The notes beneath the pieces were generated by a model. It was not told where the DNA came from. It saw only the letters and a program-made list of their open reading frames with translations, and did no database searches. From the NCBI GenBank assembly GCA_900541965.1, contig UQLN01000004.1:1-64000 (forward strand): a DNA stretch of 64,000 nt. Direction: 5' to 3'. This DNA is from an uncultured Parabacteroides sp. Its GTDB lineage: Bacteria > Bacteroidota > Bacteroidia > Bacteroidales > Tannerellaceae. The position numbers and the translations under genes were made by a program. Below, one piece after another: positions 16,951-25,309 of this stretch (positions within the stretch are counted from its first letter, which is position 1; each line of letters starts with the position of its first letter).

Positions 16951-18081
16951 TTACTCTTGCATTTTCCGGTAATAACGGGGTGTATAACCGGGTACCAGCT
17001 CGGGATGGAATACCCAGATCAGGTCTTTTAGCAAATAATCGGGATGTAAAGGAAATTCTTCGTAATAGGGAACGACTCCTGTATTGCAGGTATAAATGTG
17101 ACGTTTTTTGAATGCGTCGAAGTTCTCATAAGGCGTGTACTCCGTACGAAGTTCATTGTATGTCATCTCTTTTGCCTGATTGTATTTGACAAGCCAGATG
17201 TCGGCATGTATGGCTTTGTCCAGAACTGTTTCAAATGCCAGCGGGGTGCTTCCTGCTCCTGGTAAATCATTAAAGAGATAATCTGCACCTGCATCGCGGT
17301 ACAGGTTTGCTATATAACTGGAACCACTGGGGGTATACCAGGAAGAACCGAATTTCTTTTCGGAGATAACGGTAGGCCTGGGAATGTCTTTTTTTACCAG
17401 ATTTTTCAGTTCCAGATAACTTTGTTCCGTAGCGCGGAAGATTGAATCCGCCATCTTTTCTTTACCAAACAACATACCGTAAAAACGTATCCATTCGGTG
17501 CGTCCTAACGGTTGAGACTCCATGTAATCGGCTCCTTCAATAATGGGTATACCCAATTTCTCGACCGGACCGTAGCTGCTGTTTTGGAAAGGAGAGACGA
17601 TAACCAACTCAACGCCTTGGTCTATCATCTTTTCCACATTCGGTGCAGTTGCCTCTCCCATATCGGCAATCCGTCCGTTCTTCAGCCCTTCCTGAATGGC
17701 AGGGGTGTCCATATAGCGCGGTTCACAAACACCTGTAATCTTGTTGGTTTCTCCAAGCTGGTCGATAATGGCCGCATGAACAGAGGTATATACGACTATG
17801 TTTTGTATAGGTATTTGTACAACTGTGCCTTTGGGGAGGTTCGCCGGAACAGGCTTCTTACGGTCAACCAGCAAATAGCGTTGTAAAAGCCGGGTACTGT
17901 CCCAAGGGTCATGTATCTCTACTGAAGTATAATTTTCGAAGTGTTGGGTGGAGAAGCCTTGGGCATAGCGGATGGTGTCGGATGCAATTGCTTGTTCAGT
18001 ACTTTGTTGCTTATTTATTTGTGAGCAAGACACAAATAAACAAGCAATAAGTAAAGTTGAGAATAATTGTTTGTACTTCAT
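16951..18081 (-). CDS. Periplasmic/lipoprotein substrate-binding protein of a B12 (or siderophore-type) ABC importer, BtuF-like
   Basis: A 376-residue lipoprotein (LLIACLFVSC lipobox) of the type III helical-backbone binding proteins (BtuF/FhuD fold): IVVYTSVHAAIIDQLG and ITGVCEPRYMDTPA start lobe one, VELVIVSPFQNSSYG is the typical end of the first strand set, and a long helix links the lobes. It is last in a three-gene unit behind btuB and a BtuG-like gene controlled by a cobalamin riboswitch, so vitamin B12 or related corrinoids are the likely ligand. No permease or ATPase gene follows, since a terminator is directly downstream; BtuC/BtuD must be encoded elsewhere. Confidence 0.85.
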   Translation of the reverse strand: MKYKQLFSTLLIACLFVSCSQINKQQSTEQAIASDTIRYAQGFSTQHFENYTSVEIHDPWDSTRLLQRYLLVDRKKPVPANLPKGTVVQIPIQNIVVYTSVHAAIIDQLGETNKITGVCEPRYMDTPAIQEGLKNGRIADMGEATAPNVEKMIDQGVELVIVSPFQNSSYGPVEKLGIPIIEGADYMESQPLGRTEWIRFYGMLFGKEKMADSIFRATEQSYLELKNLVKKDIPRPTVISEKKFGSSWYTPSGSSYIANLYRDAGADYLFNDLPGAGSTPLAFETVLDKAIHADIWLVKYNQAKEMTYNELRTEYTPYENFDAFKKRHIYTCNTGVVPYYEEFPLHPDYLLKDLIWVFHPELVPGYTPRYYRKMQE

Positions 18082-18102
18082 TTATAATAAAACATAATTT
18101 GT

Positions 18103-19191
18103 TTACTTGCTGACAAAATATGCTCCCATCGGATTAATACCGGAAACTCCAAAAGAGTTAAGTTTTTTCCCTTCCTGGGAGAATATGTACATGTCTCCTG
18201 TATTTGTATGATCGGATGTTCCAATATAAATGTTTTCAGAATTAGGATCGACATTTATAGAACAAGGATTTTTTACAGTTGTTCCATCTGAAATAAAATT
18301 GCTTTTAAGTTCTTTATTTGCTTTTGCATCATATAAGATAAACTTGACATTCTTTGGAAGCCAGTTTTCATCATTTTCAGAACTAATGACATATAGCTTG
18401 TCGTTTACTAATTTGGCAAGAATATTCTGGTTGGTATAAATTGGCGTAGATTTGCCGGTGCTTAAGTCAACCTGATTAACAGAAGCTTTTATATCGGCAA
18501 AATTGCCGCCGCATTTTACATATAACTTTCCATTACTATCCGCTTCAACAGACATTGGATTTACTCCAACAACAATCTTTTTTTCTTCTGTAAGGGAAAT
18601 CGGGTCAACCACTGATAAGGTTGAATCAGGCACAGGATTATATCCTCCGGAATTAGCCACATATAATTTACCTCCTGTAGCACATACTTGGTAAGGATTC
18701 GGACCGACCTTTACTTTTTGGGTTATCTCCATTGTTGTTGTATCGATAACAGCCAAATGTCCATCAAATAAAACAGCATAAACTTTTCCTGCATATCCCG
18801 TAAAGCTACGAGGGGATTGGGGTTGTCCGGCTTCATCTTTAGGAGATATTGTTTTTATTGATTTTGCATTTAAATCTGTAATCTCTATGGTGTTGGATCC
18901 ATCCACTGCAATATACATTTTAGAACCGTATATTAGCATGTCATTAGCCGTATCTCCCAATCCTCGGGCATTAATGGCAGAGAAAACTTTAGGGTTAAGG
19001 ACTTTTGCTGTTTCATCATAAGAATCTAATGTTGCATTATTAGACTTCCATTTACCGCTATTTAAAATGTAGATTTGGGAAGTGGTGGGTTTAACCGGAT
19101 CATTGTTGTCATCATCTTTGTTGCATGATGTAAAGGAAAGAGTGAGTGAGCAACAGGCTGCAGAAAATAAAATAAGTTTTTTTGTTTTCAT
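18103..19191 (-). CDS. btuG: Surface lipoprotein beta-propeller, BtuG-like B12-capturing protein
   Basis: A 362-residue lipoprotein (LSFTSCNKDDDNND) made of YncE-like propeller repeats: YILNSGKWKSNNATLDSYD, MYIAVDGSNTIEITDL, LYVANSGG, LYVKCGG and IYIGTSDHTNTGD mark the blades. In Bacteroides, BtuG is a cell-surface seven-blade propeller that binds cobalamin with extreme affinity and caps BtuB. Here it lies directly downstream of btuB (16 nt) under a cobalamin riboswitch, which strongly supports the same role. The acidic linker after the lipid Cys fits a surface-exported lipoprotein. The assignment rests on fold and context, since identity to known BtuG was not computed. Confidence 0.85.
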   Translation of the reverse strand: MKTKKLILFSAACCSLTLSFTSCNKDDDNNDPVKPTTSQIYILNSGKWKSNNATLDSYDETAKVLNPKVFSAINARGLGDTANDMLIYGSKMYIAVDGSNTIEITDLNAKSIKTISPKDEAGQPQSPRSFTGYAGKVYAVLFDGHLAVIDTTTMEITQKVKVGPNPYQVCATGGKLYVANSGGYNPVPDSTLSVVDPISLTEEKKIVVGVNPMSVEADSNGKLYVKCGGNFADIKASVNQVDLSTGKSTPIYTNQNILAKLVNDKLYVISSENDENWLPKNVKFILYDAKANKELKSNFISDGTTVKNPCSINVDPNSENIYIGTSDHTNTGDMYIFSQEGKKLNSFGVSGINPMGAYFVSK

Positions 19192-19207
19192 TCTATTTAT
19201 ATTTAAA

Positions 19208-21205
19208 TTAATAATGTATACTGGCTGTTAATCGCCAGGAACGCCCCGGCATTGGATAGTATTGGATTACATCGTAAGTTTTATTTGTTAAGTTTAAAAG
19301 TTCACCTTGTAGTCTTAGTTTGCAATGTTTGATGTTAAATTCTCTGTTGACTGAAATATTCTGTTCTGTATATTTTTTTATCAAATTGTCTTCTATGTTT
19401 TGTGGCAAGGCATATCGGTCTCCCACACAGTTTATATGATAACTTAGATTTAACCAATGGGTTTGTAGAGATAAGGATATGTTTCCTGAATGCTTCGGTG
19501 TATAGGGAAGCTGATTACGATAGTTTTTAGCTTCTTTATCTGTTATATCTATGGCCTTTTGATAGGAGTAAGTACCATCCAATAAAAATGAAATATTCGT
19601 ATTTACCGGAATTTCCGCACTAAAATTTATATCCAGTCCTCCAATGGATACTTCTCCCATATTCATCATTTTCCAAATAAACATGGTCGGGATTGCCACA
19701 ATTTTATCTTTAACCCGGTTATAGTATCCGTCAATAGAAATATTGGCATAACGGGTTAAAGGCAATTCTCCGCTCCATGTTAAACCTGCATTGTATTGGG
19801 ATGCACGCTCTGGTTGTAGATTTGTATTCCCTATCCGTAAATAGTACATGTCATTGAATGTTGGCATACGGAAAGCATCTTTATAGGAGAATCTTACCCG
19901 AAAGTTTTGTTCCTGAAGAATTCTCCAGGAAAGGCTGGCCGCGGGAGAAATGCGTTTACGGTCTGCCGGACGCAAGCCTGTCTCTACCTGTTCTGTAATA
20001 TAAGTTCCTAATAAACTTGCAGTAACAGTTAAGCGCGGGCTTTTGTATTGTGATGCAAGGACCGATAAGGAGGTATATCTTTTAGGGAAAGGGCATTGGG
20101 GCAAGGTGTTGTCCAACGTATTGACAAAGAAGTCCTCTGTTAATGAGAATGACAATCTTTTGATTGGCGTATATAGAATAGAAGCAGACCCGTAATATTC
20201 GTTTTGAGTGTAACGATCCACTTGTCTTCCATTTTCGTATTTATTATTTACGTCTAAATATTTATTCCATGAATAATTATATTTCCCTTGTACCTGAAGT
20301 GACAACTTTTCAGAAAAATGATTTTGATAGTAAATTTGGGCAAAAGCATTTTTGTCCCATAAACGTTCTCCTGAATAGTCATTGTATAGAATCACAGAGC
20401 CAGGCAGACCTCGTTCAGAATCAAAATAATATCCTTTTATCTGTAAAGTACTGTTAGGAGTTAAATTCCCATATAAATTTAATTCGGTTCTCCATGTTTC
20501 AATATCGCTGTTATTCCTTCTCTTTTTTTCTGTTTGTTGTCCGTTTTTTAATGTAAAAGAATAATCTCCTTTTGCTTTTAAATAGTCGCCATGTAAAGAT
20601 ACGGCCCATTTTTCTCCTATTTTCTGGTCATAATGAAGATAGGGATTTATTAGCCCGAATGAACCCCCTTTAACTTGTGCTTTTAAATGAAACGGTCGGT
20701 TTGTAAATTCCGGCCTACTTGTCTTTATACTCAGCGCCCCAGCCGATGCATACATTCTTGCTGTCTGGAAGATATCGTCGGATTGCCCGATGGATAGAGA
20801 TACCATTTCCACATTATCCAATGAAAAACGGCTGATATCCACTTGCCCGCTTTGGGCATCGGTGATGGTTACGCCGTCATAGCTGACAGCCGTATGTTTG
20901 GCTCCAAGGCTACGAACGGAGACAGTCTTTAAACCTCCGATACCACCATAGTCCTGCACCGTAACACCGGAAAAACGTTTTACAGCTTCCGATAAATCCT
21001 GCACGCCAAGTCTTTCAATACTGCTGCGGTTCATTATTTGCAGGGGAGTAGTTTCGCGCATTACAGACGGACGCGATTTACCGACAACCTCAACATCTTT
21101 TAGTTGATAGGTCTTAGTCGTGTCGACTTGGGCATGTAAAAACATAATGCCATTAAGCCAGAATAAGAGCAGGCTTAAAATCTTCTTGATGTACGTATTC
21201 TGCAT
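19208..21205 (-). CDS. btuB: TonB-dependent vitamin B12 receptor
   Basis: A 665-residue outer-membrane receptor with signal peptide (LLLFWLNGIMFLHAQ), TonB box region and plug (YQLKDVEVVGKSRPSV, GVTVQDYGGIGGLKTVSVRSLG, YDGVTITDAQSGQVD) and a beta-barrel ending in aromatic LTASIHY. It lacks the CarboxypepD_reg domain found in the other receptors of this window, and size matches BtuB. A cobalamin riboswitch lies immediately upstream, with a stem-loop ending 15 nt before the ATG, so translation should fall when B12 is plentiful. It heads the btuB-btuG-btuF-like operon. Confidence 0.92.
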   Translation of the reverse strand: MQNTYIKKILSLLLFWLNGIMFLHAQVDTTKTYQLKDVEVVGKSRPSVMRETTPLQIMNRSSIERLGVQDLSEAVKRFSGVTVQDYGGIGGLKTVSVRSLGAKHTAVSYDGVTITDAQSGQVDISRFSLDNVEMVSLSIGQSDDIFQTARMYASAGALSIKTSRPEFTNRPFHLKAQVKGGSFGLINPYLHYDQKIGEKWAVSLHGDYLKAKGDYSFTLKNGQQTEKKRRNNSDIETWRTELNLYGNLTPNSTLQIKGYYFDSERGLPGSVILYNDYSGERLWDKNAFAQIYYQNHFSEKLSLQVQGKYNYSWNKYLDVNNKYENGRQVDRYTQNEYYGSASILYTPIKRLSFSLTEDFFVNTLDNTLPQCPFPKRYTSLSVLASQYKSPRLTVTASLLGTYITEQVETGLRPADRKRISPAASLSWRILQEQNFRVRFSYKDAFRMPTFNDMYYLRIGNTNLQPERASQYNAGLTWSGELPLTRYANISIDGYYNRVKDKIVAIPTMFIWKMMNMGEVSIGGLDINFSAEIPVNTNISFLLDGTYSYQKAIDITDKEAKNYRNQLPYTPKHSGNISLSLQTHWLNLSYHINCVGDRYALPQNIEDNLIKKYTEQNISVNREFNIKHCKLRLQGELLNLTNKTYDVIQYYPMPGRSWRLTASIHY

Positions 21206-21219
21206 AATTATCGATTTAT

Positions 21220-21475
21220 CAACCTCTTCACCCGAGAGATTGTATAAAGGATTATGGCAGGTTTTCTGGCTTGTTCTCCCTTATTTCGGCTACCTTCCCA
21301 ACTTAATAGCTGGCAGTGGACAAGTGACAGTTATACTGAACTTTCCATTTGCTGGCTATTTGTCAGTGGCAACGAGTTTTGCCGGGGTTTCAGAACTTAC
21401 AGCTACGGGTACAGCGCCGTACTTTCAACGGCTTCCCTTTTACTAACAGACCGTGGAAACGGTACTGTTACACCA
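21220..21475 (-). promoter_or_regulatory. Cobalamin riboswitch
   Basis: On the minus strand the conserved core is clear: AAGGGAAGCCG...GAAAGTACGGC, GCTGTACCCGTAGCTGTAAG and the B12 box AAGCCAGAAAACCTGCC (21256-21272). After the box, CAATCTCT and AGAGGTTG (21220-21242) form a stem-loop with loop CGGGTGA right before the btuB start, probably the kissing-loop expression platform that hides the ribosome site. Cobalamin binding would repress the B12 uptake operon. Boundaries are approximate. The variable arm contains a GGACAAGTGACAGTTAT stretch resembling the dispersed repeat. Confidence 0.93.
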
Positions 21476-21486
21476 TAATCTGCATG

Positions 21487-21494
21487 CAAAGATA
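21487..21494 (-). promoter_or_regulatory. -7 box of the btu operon
   Basis: On the minus strand TATCTTTG matches TAnnTTTG just upstream of the riboswitch, placing the transcript start near 21480. The -33 element is not clear. Confidence 0.55.
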
Positions 21495-21510
21495 TAATTC
21501 TTTTGAACAT

Positions 21511-21543
21511 AAAAAAAGGGTATCCGGAAAAACCGGATACCCC
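21511..21543 (-). terminator. Terminator of the C11 peptidase gene
   Basis: GGGTATCCGG (21518-21527) pairs perfectly with CCGGATACCC (21533-21542); on the minus strand it is followed by a seven-T run. It separates the peptidase gene from the btu promoter. Confidence 0.88.
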
Positions 21544-21593
21544 ACAGGTGTATTTGTTAAGGATTCATCAAGTAGAGTATCTATTCAATTATT

Positions 21594-22814
21594 TTATTTC
21601 CTGTCTTTATCAAAACCAGTCGCTTTGGACCAGTCATAATTGTTTTTGAATGCGGTATTTATCTGATTTAAACCCGGAGTATTCCGGAGTATCGGCAAAT
21701 AAAAAGACAGGCCGCTTCCATAATCCGCTATTCTTATAAGTTCTTCTTGCTCTGAAATATCTCCCGGAACAAAGTAAAATTGTATGATTGCTTTGTCTAT
21801 TGCGTTTTTAAATGTGTTTTTTAAATCTTCATTTTCTGATAGGAAATATAACCCGCTTATATCCAGTAAAATAGACTCGTAGTAATCAACGAGATTTTTA
21901 TTTTCATTAAGAGTATGACGCATTTCGTCATAACTCATATTTATACTTTCCAGTAGCTTGGAGGTTGCGGTTGCCAGATTTTCCAATTCGGATGTTTTTG
22001 TTATGGCAACGGTAAATCCATCGAAAGTATTTTTATCCTTATTAGTACTATAGTCTGTAGCGCTTAGCTTGGCAGCTTTGTACAAGTCTGCGTGTGGTTT
22101 GGTATATAGATATGGAATAATTGTCTCATAGGGATATCCGTATCCGGGAAGAGGGAGAGCAGAAGCCATTATGTAGTCACATTTATTCCGTAGCTGGTAA
22201 ACGCTTTCGGCATTGGACATATTACAGGCATGGAAAATAATAAAATCATATTTTACAGGAAGTATTTTTGCCAGATCTGCAATTTCCAGTGTACTTCCGT
22301 AACGGTCCGGTCCGGATAAACCTTTGGTTTCACTGTGTGCTTTTATTTCGGGTAACCAACCATTGCCGTGTGCTCCGATTATCAATCCTTGTGACTCTGC
22401 CGGATAGAGAGTGACGACGTCACTCAAGACAGTCTGCATTACATTCGGATTTCCGGCATCTTGATCTTCGTAGGTTTTGACTACTTTGCTGACGATCATG
22501 TCTGTCGTATCGTGCGTGATTTCCAATAATACCGGCTGACCGAATTGGGTTAAATGGTTAGAATTATCAAGATATACTAATAGGGTTCCATCTATATCAT
22601 CATCCCAGCCTTCTTCCATTTGGTTTACGGTCTCTTCCAACGCATACCATAAACTCATATCTCCTACCAGATATGCTAAAACAGTACGATTCGTTTTTGC
22701 ATGCGGTCTGGCTTCATTCGGATCTATGGGAGGAACATCGGGAGCATCCTCTTTGGTGCAATTTGTAAATCCAACGGTAAATAGCAATAATAATAAAAAG
22801 TAGAACTTTTTCAT
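21594..22814 (-). CDS. Clostripain-family (C11) cysteine peptidase, lipoprotein
   Basis: A 406-residue lipoprotein (LLFTVGFTNCTKED lipobox). The clostripain fold is shown by TVLAYLVGDMSLWYALEE, the catalytic His in GLIIGAHGNGWLP and the catalytic Cys in FIIFHACNMSNAESVYQL, followed by the DYIMASALPLPGYGYPYE segment. C11 enzymes cut after Arg or Lys and are often self-processed. A surface or periplasmic role in protein digestion is likely. It is monocistronic, with a strong terminator and a TACTTTTG -7 box. Confidence 0.88.
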   Translation of the reverse strand: MKKFYFLLLLLFTVGFTNCTKEDAPDVPPIDPNEARPHAKTNRTVLAYLVGDMSLWYALEETVNQMEEGWDDDIDGTLLVYLDNSNHLTQFGQPVLLEITHDTTDMIVSKVVKTYEDQDAGNPNVMQTVLSDVVTLYPAESQGLIIGAHGNGWLPEIKAHSETKGLSGPDRYGSTLEIADLAKILPVKYDFIIFHACNMSNAESVYQLRNKCDYIMASALPLPGYGYPYETIIPYLYTKPHADLYKAAKLSATDYSTNKDKNTFDGFTVAITKTSELENLATATSKLLESINMSYDEMRHTLNENKNLVDYYESILLDISGLYFLSENEDLKNTFKNAIDKAIIQFYFVPGDISEQEELIRIADYGSGLSFYLPILRNTPGLNQINTAFKNNYDWSKATGFDKDRK

Positions 22815-22844
22815 CTTTGTTTTTTAATAGTTGTTATTTCGAAA

Positions 22845-22852
22845 CAAAAGTA
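22845..22852 (-). promoter_or_regulatory. -7 box for the C11 peptidase gene
   Basis: Minus-strand TACTTTTG fits TAnnTTTG, 30 nt before the start codon. The rest of 22815-22984 shows no gene. Confidence 0.45.
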
Positions 22853-22984
22853 TCATTTACAAAGATGAGATAGTGGATAAATTGTCACATTTTGGGTCCG
22901 TATCGTCACTATATTTTTTGAAAAACAACCTTTTTAAAGGATAGTTTATTACATGGCAAGCTGTTAGAATTAGCTGTAATTTTC

Positions 22985-25309
22985 TTAGAACGGATATCCT
23001 ATGGCAAAGTGAAGTCCCAGTCCATCCTTAAATTTGGGAATGTTGTAATATCCTTTTTTGCCGGTTTCATAGGGAACATGAATACCGATGCCCAAATCCA
23101 GGCGGAGAACAATAAAGGTCAGGTCATATCGTATACCGACTCCTGTCCCCAGTGCCAGGTCTTTGAAAAAGTCTTTCAGTTCAAATTGTCCGCCCGGACG
23201 GTTTTTATCTTCACGGATTAGCCAGATATTACCACTATCCAAAAATACAGCCCCGTGCAGGTCTCCTAAAATGGGGAAACGGTATTCCAGGTTCGCTTCG
23301 AATTTCAGGTCTCCGGTTTGGTCCAGGTAGCCGTATTGTGTATCGTTAGGGTGATAACTTCCGGGACCAAGGGTACGGACCGTAAAGGCACGGATACTGT
23401 TGGCTCCTCCTATATAGAATTGTTCGCCGTAGGGAGTTATATCCGAGTTTCCATAACTGTAGGCTGCCCCTGCCATTAAACGTCCTACCAGATGCTGCCT
23501 GTTTCCCAGATAGTAATTATAACGGATTTCACTGGTCAACTTTACGAACTGTGCAAACTTATTCCCGAACAGCGTTTTGTTCTTTTCGTTGAACTTGCTT
23601 CCCGTAAGGGCATAAATCCCCCCGATAATGTTACCAGCCTGCGTGATAGAGGTCTGCCACCAGATATGATTCCTTTTACTGGTGATAGGAGAATCGTCGT
23701 AGGTATAGGTATATCCCATTGCGGGAATAAACTGGTCTTCCAAACTTAAACCCAATGCCCTGTTTTCTTTTATTATGGAGTCAAACTCAGCGGTTTTCCG
23801 CTGTAACAGCGAGTAAGTCAGTTTGAATGGGGTTACGGAATGCTGGCTGGTTGCCGAAGGTTGGAAATCGTAAGATGCACTTCCTCCGAATGCCAGCATC
23901 TTGAAAAATTTGGCACGGTTCAGTTGGTCAATATAGATACGGAAAGAGGTGCTGGAAGGATATTTCGTATCCCCTTTTGCCAGTTTAGGGAAAAGGACCT
24001 GTGGGAATGTCAGCGTTGTGTTCACTCCTAATTCCCAACTGTTGATTGTAGAACTGTTGCCGACAACGTGACTTCCTGTTTGCCATTCATAAGAACCGCG
24101 CAGCCGGACATTAAAAGTTTCGCCTCCCCCAAACACATTACGTTTGGTGACACTGAAAATAGCACCCGGACCTAATTGCCCGTTGCTTTTGGAGGTTACG
24201 TTCAGTTCTAATTCACCATCCAGCGGAAGGTCGTATACCGTATTGATTTTTAGATTCAGTGTATCGCAGCGGCGTGAAGTATCCTTCGGGGTATATTGCA
24301 TTTCCGAATACCGGAAGACTCCCAGGCGCGAAAAACCGGTCTGCGTTTTCTCCTGTTGCTGTTGCGAATAAAATTCACCCGGGCGGAACTTTATCCGGTT
24401 GTAAAGCACCTTGGGACGTACCCTGAGTTTTCCCTCATAATAAATGGTCAGGTCTTTATAACGAACGGAGTCGGTGGGCATTTCATAATCGAAGCCATTC
24501 AGATAGACGGAAACGTCACCTATTTTCCAGGGGCGTAATACGGTGCGGGGTAATCCCGGTTTTGTAGAAATACGTAAAGCGACCTTGCCCGGATTTAGTA
24601 AAGTGTCTGCCTGATAGGTAATAAAATCAGGACGGAAATAGTAATATCCGTTATTACGGAGCAGGGAAGATATACGTTGTCTTTCCGCCTCCAGTTTTGT
24701 GACATTGAAATTATCGCCGATATTTAAAAGCCTGTCTCCTATATTTTTTTGTATCAATGTATCGACTCGGTGACGTAATCTAACATAAGCGATACTGTCG
24801 TAAGTATACGGCTGGTTCATTTCGACTTTGTAAGTGATTTTTGCCTTTTTCGGATTCTTAGGGTCTGGATCTATCTGATAGGAAGTCGCTCCATTGAAAT
24901 ATCCATATTCACGAAGCAGATTATAGGCGACCTTGGTTCTTACCTCCGGATTGACCGTATTGATATATATAGGCTTACTCGCCAGTTTTTTGAATATCCA
25001 TTGCCCGATTTTACCTTTTTTATTTACGAAAGCATTATATACCCACAGTCCGAACGGGAAAGGGATACGGATGGAAGAACTTCCCAGTAATGCATTATTA
25101 GGCGGGAAGGAGAGTGCCGCTTCAATTTCAGACAGCGCTTCTTCCCCTTCCGGGGTGATGTCCTGATTTTCGACCTCAATCTTTTTAATACCCGTATAGA
25201 GCACTTCGTTTTCGGGCAGATTCTTGGTAGTGGAGCAGGACATGAGGAATGCTAACAAAAATGATAGCACTAAACATCCTATATGATATATGTATCTTTC
25301 TTTTTTCAT
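22985..25309 (-). CDS. tamL: BamA-superfamily outer-membrane lipoprotein, TamL
   Basis: A 774-residue protein with a lipobox (LLAFLMSCSTTKNLP), POTRA-like domains (about 30-390, e.g. AYNLLREYGYFNGATSYQID and RQRISSLLRNNGYYYFRPD) and a 16-strand barrel whose end, LRLDLGIGIHVP...GLHFAIGYPF, carries the conserved Omp85 features. In Bacteroidetes the TamA role in outer-membrane assembly is taken by this lipidated form, paired with TamB. The 4-nt overlap with the tamB gene upstream shows translational coupling. Confidence 0.88.
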   Translation of the reverse strand: MKKERYIYHIGCLVLSFLLAFLMSCSTTKNLPENEVLYTGIKKIEVENQDITPEGEEALSEIEAALSFPPNNALLGSSSIRIPFPFGLWVYNAFVNKKGKIGQWIFKKLASKPIYINTVNPEVRTKVAYNLLREYGYFNGATSYQIDPDPKNPKKAKITYKVEMNQPYTYDSIAYVRLRHRVDTLIQKNIGDRLLNIGDNFNVTKLEAERQRISSLLRNNGYYYFRPDFITYQADTLLNPGKVALRISTKPGLPRTVLRPWKIGDVSVYLNGFDYEMPTDSVRYKDLTIYYEGKLRVRPKVLYNRIKFRPGEFYSQQQQEKTQTGFSRLGVFRYSEMQYTPKDTSRRCDTLNLKINTVYDLPLDGELELNVTSKSNGQLGPGAIFSVTKRNVFGGGETFNVRLRGSYEWQTGSHVVGNSSTINSWELGVNTTLTFPQVLFPKLAKGDTKYPSSTSFRIYIDQLNRAKFFKMLAFGGSASYDFQPSATSQHSVTPFKLTYSLLQRKTAEFDSIIKENRALGLSLEDQFIPAMGYTYTYDDSPITSKRNHIWWQTSITQAGNIIGGIYALTGSKFNEKNKTLFGNKFAQFVKLTSEIRYNYYLGNRQHLVGRLMAGAAYSYGNSDITPYGEQFYIGGANSIRAFTVRTLGPGSYHPNDTQYGYLDQTGDLKFEANLEYRFPILGDLHGAVFLDSGNIWLIREDKNRPGGQFELKDFFKDLALGTGVGIRYDLTFIVLRLDLGIGIHVPYETGKKGYYNIPKFKDGLGLHFAIGYPF

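Noticed and set aside
21300..21335. GGACAAGTGACAGTTAT resembling the dispersed repeat
   Set aside because: It is part of the variable arm of the cobalamin riboswitch; likeness to the repeat may be chance.
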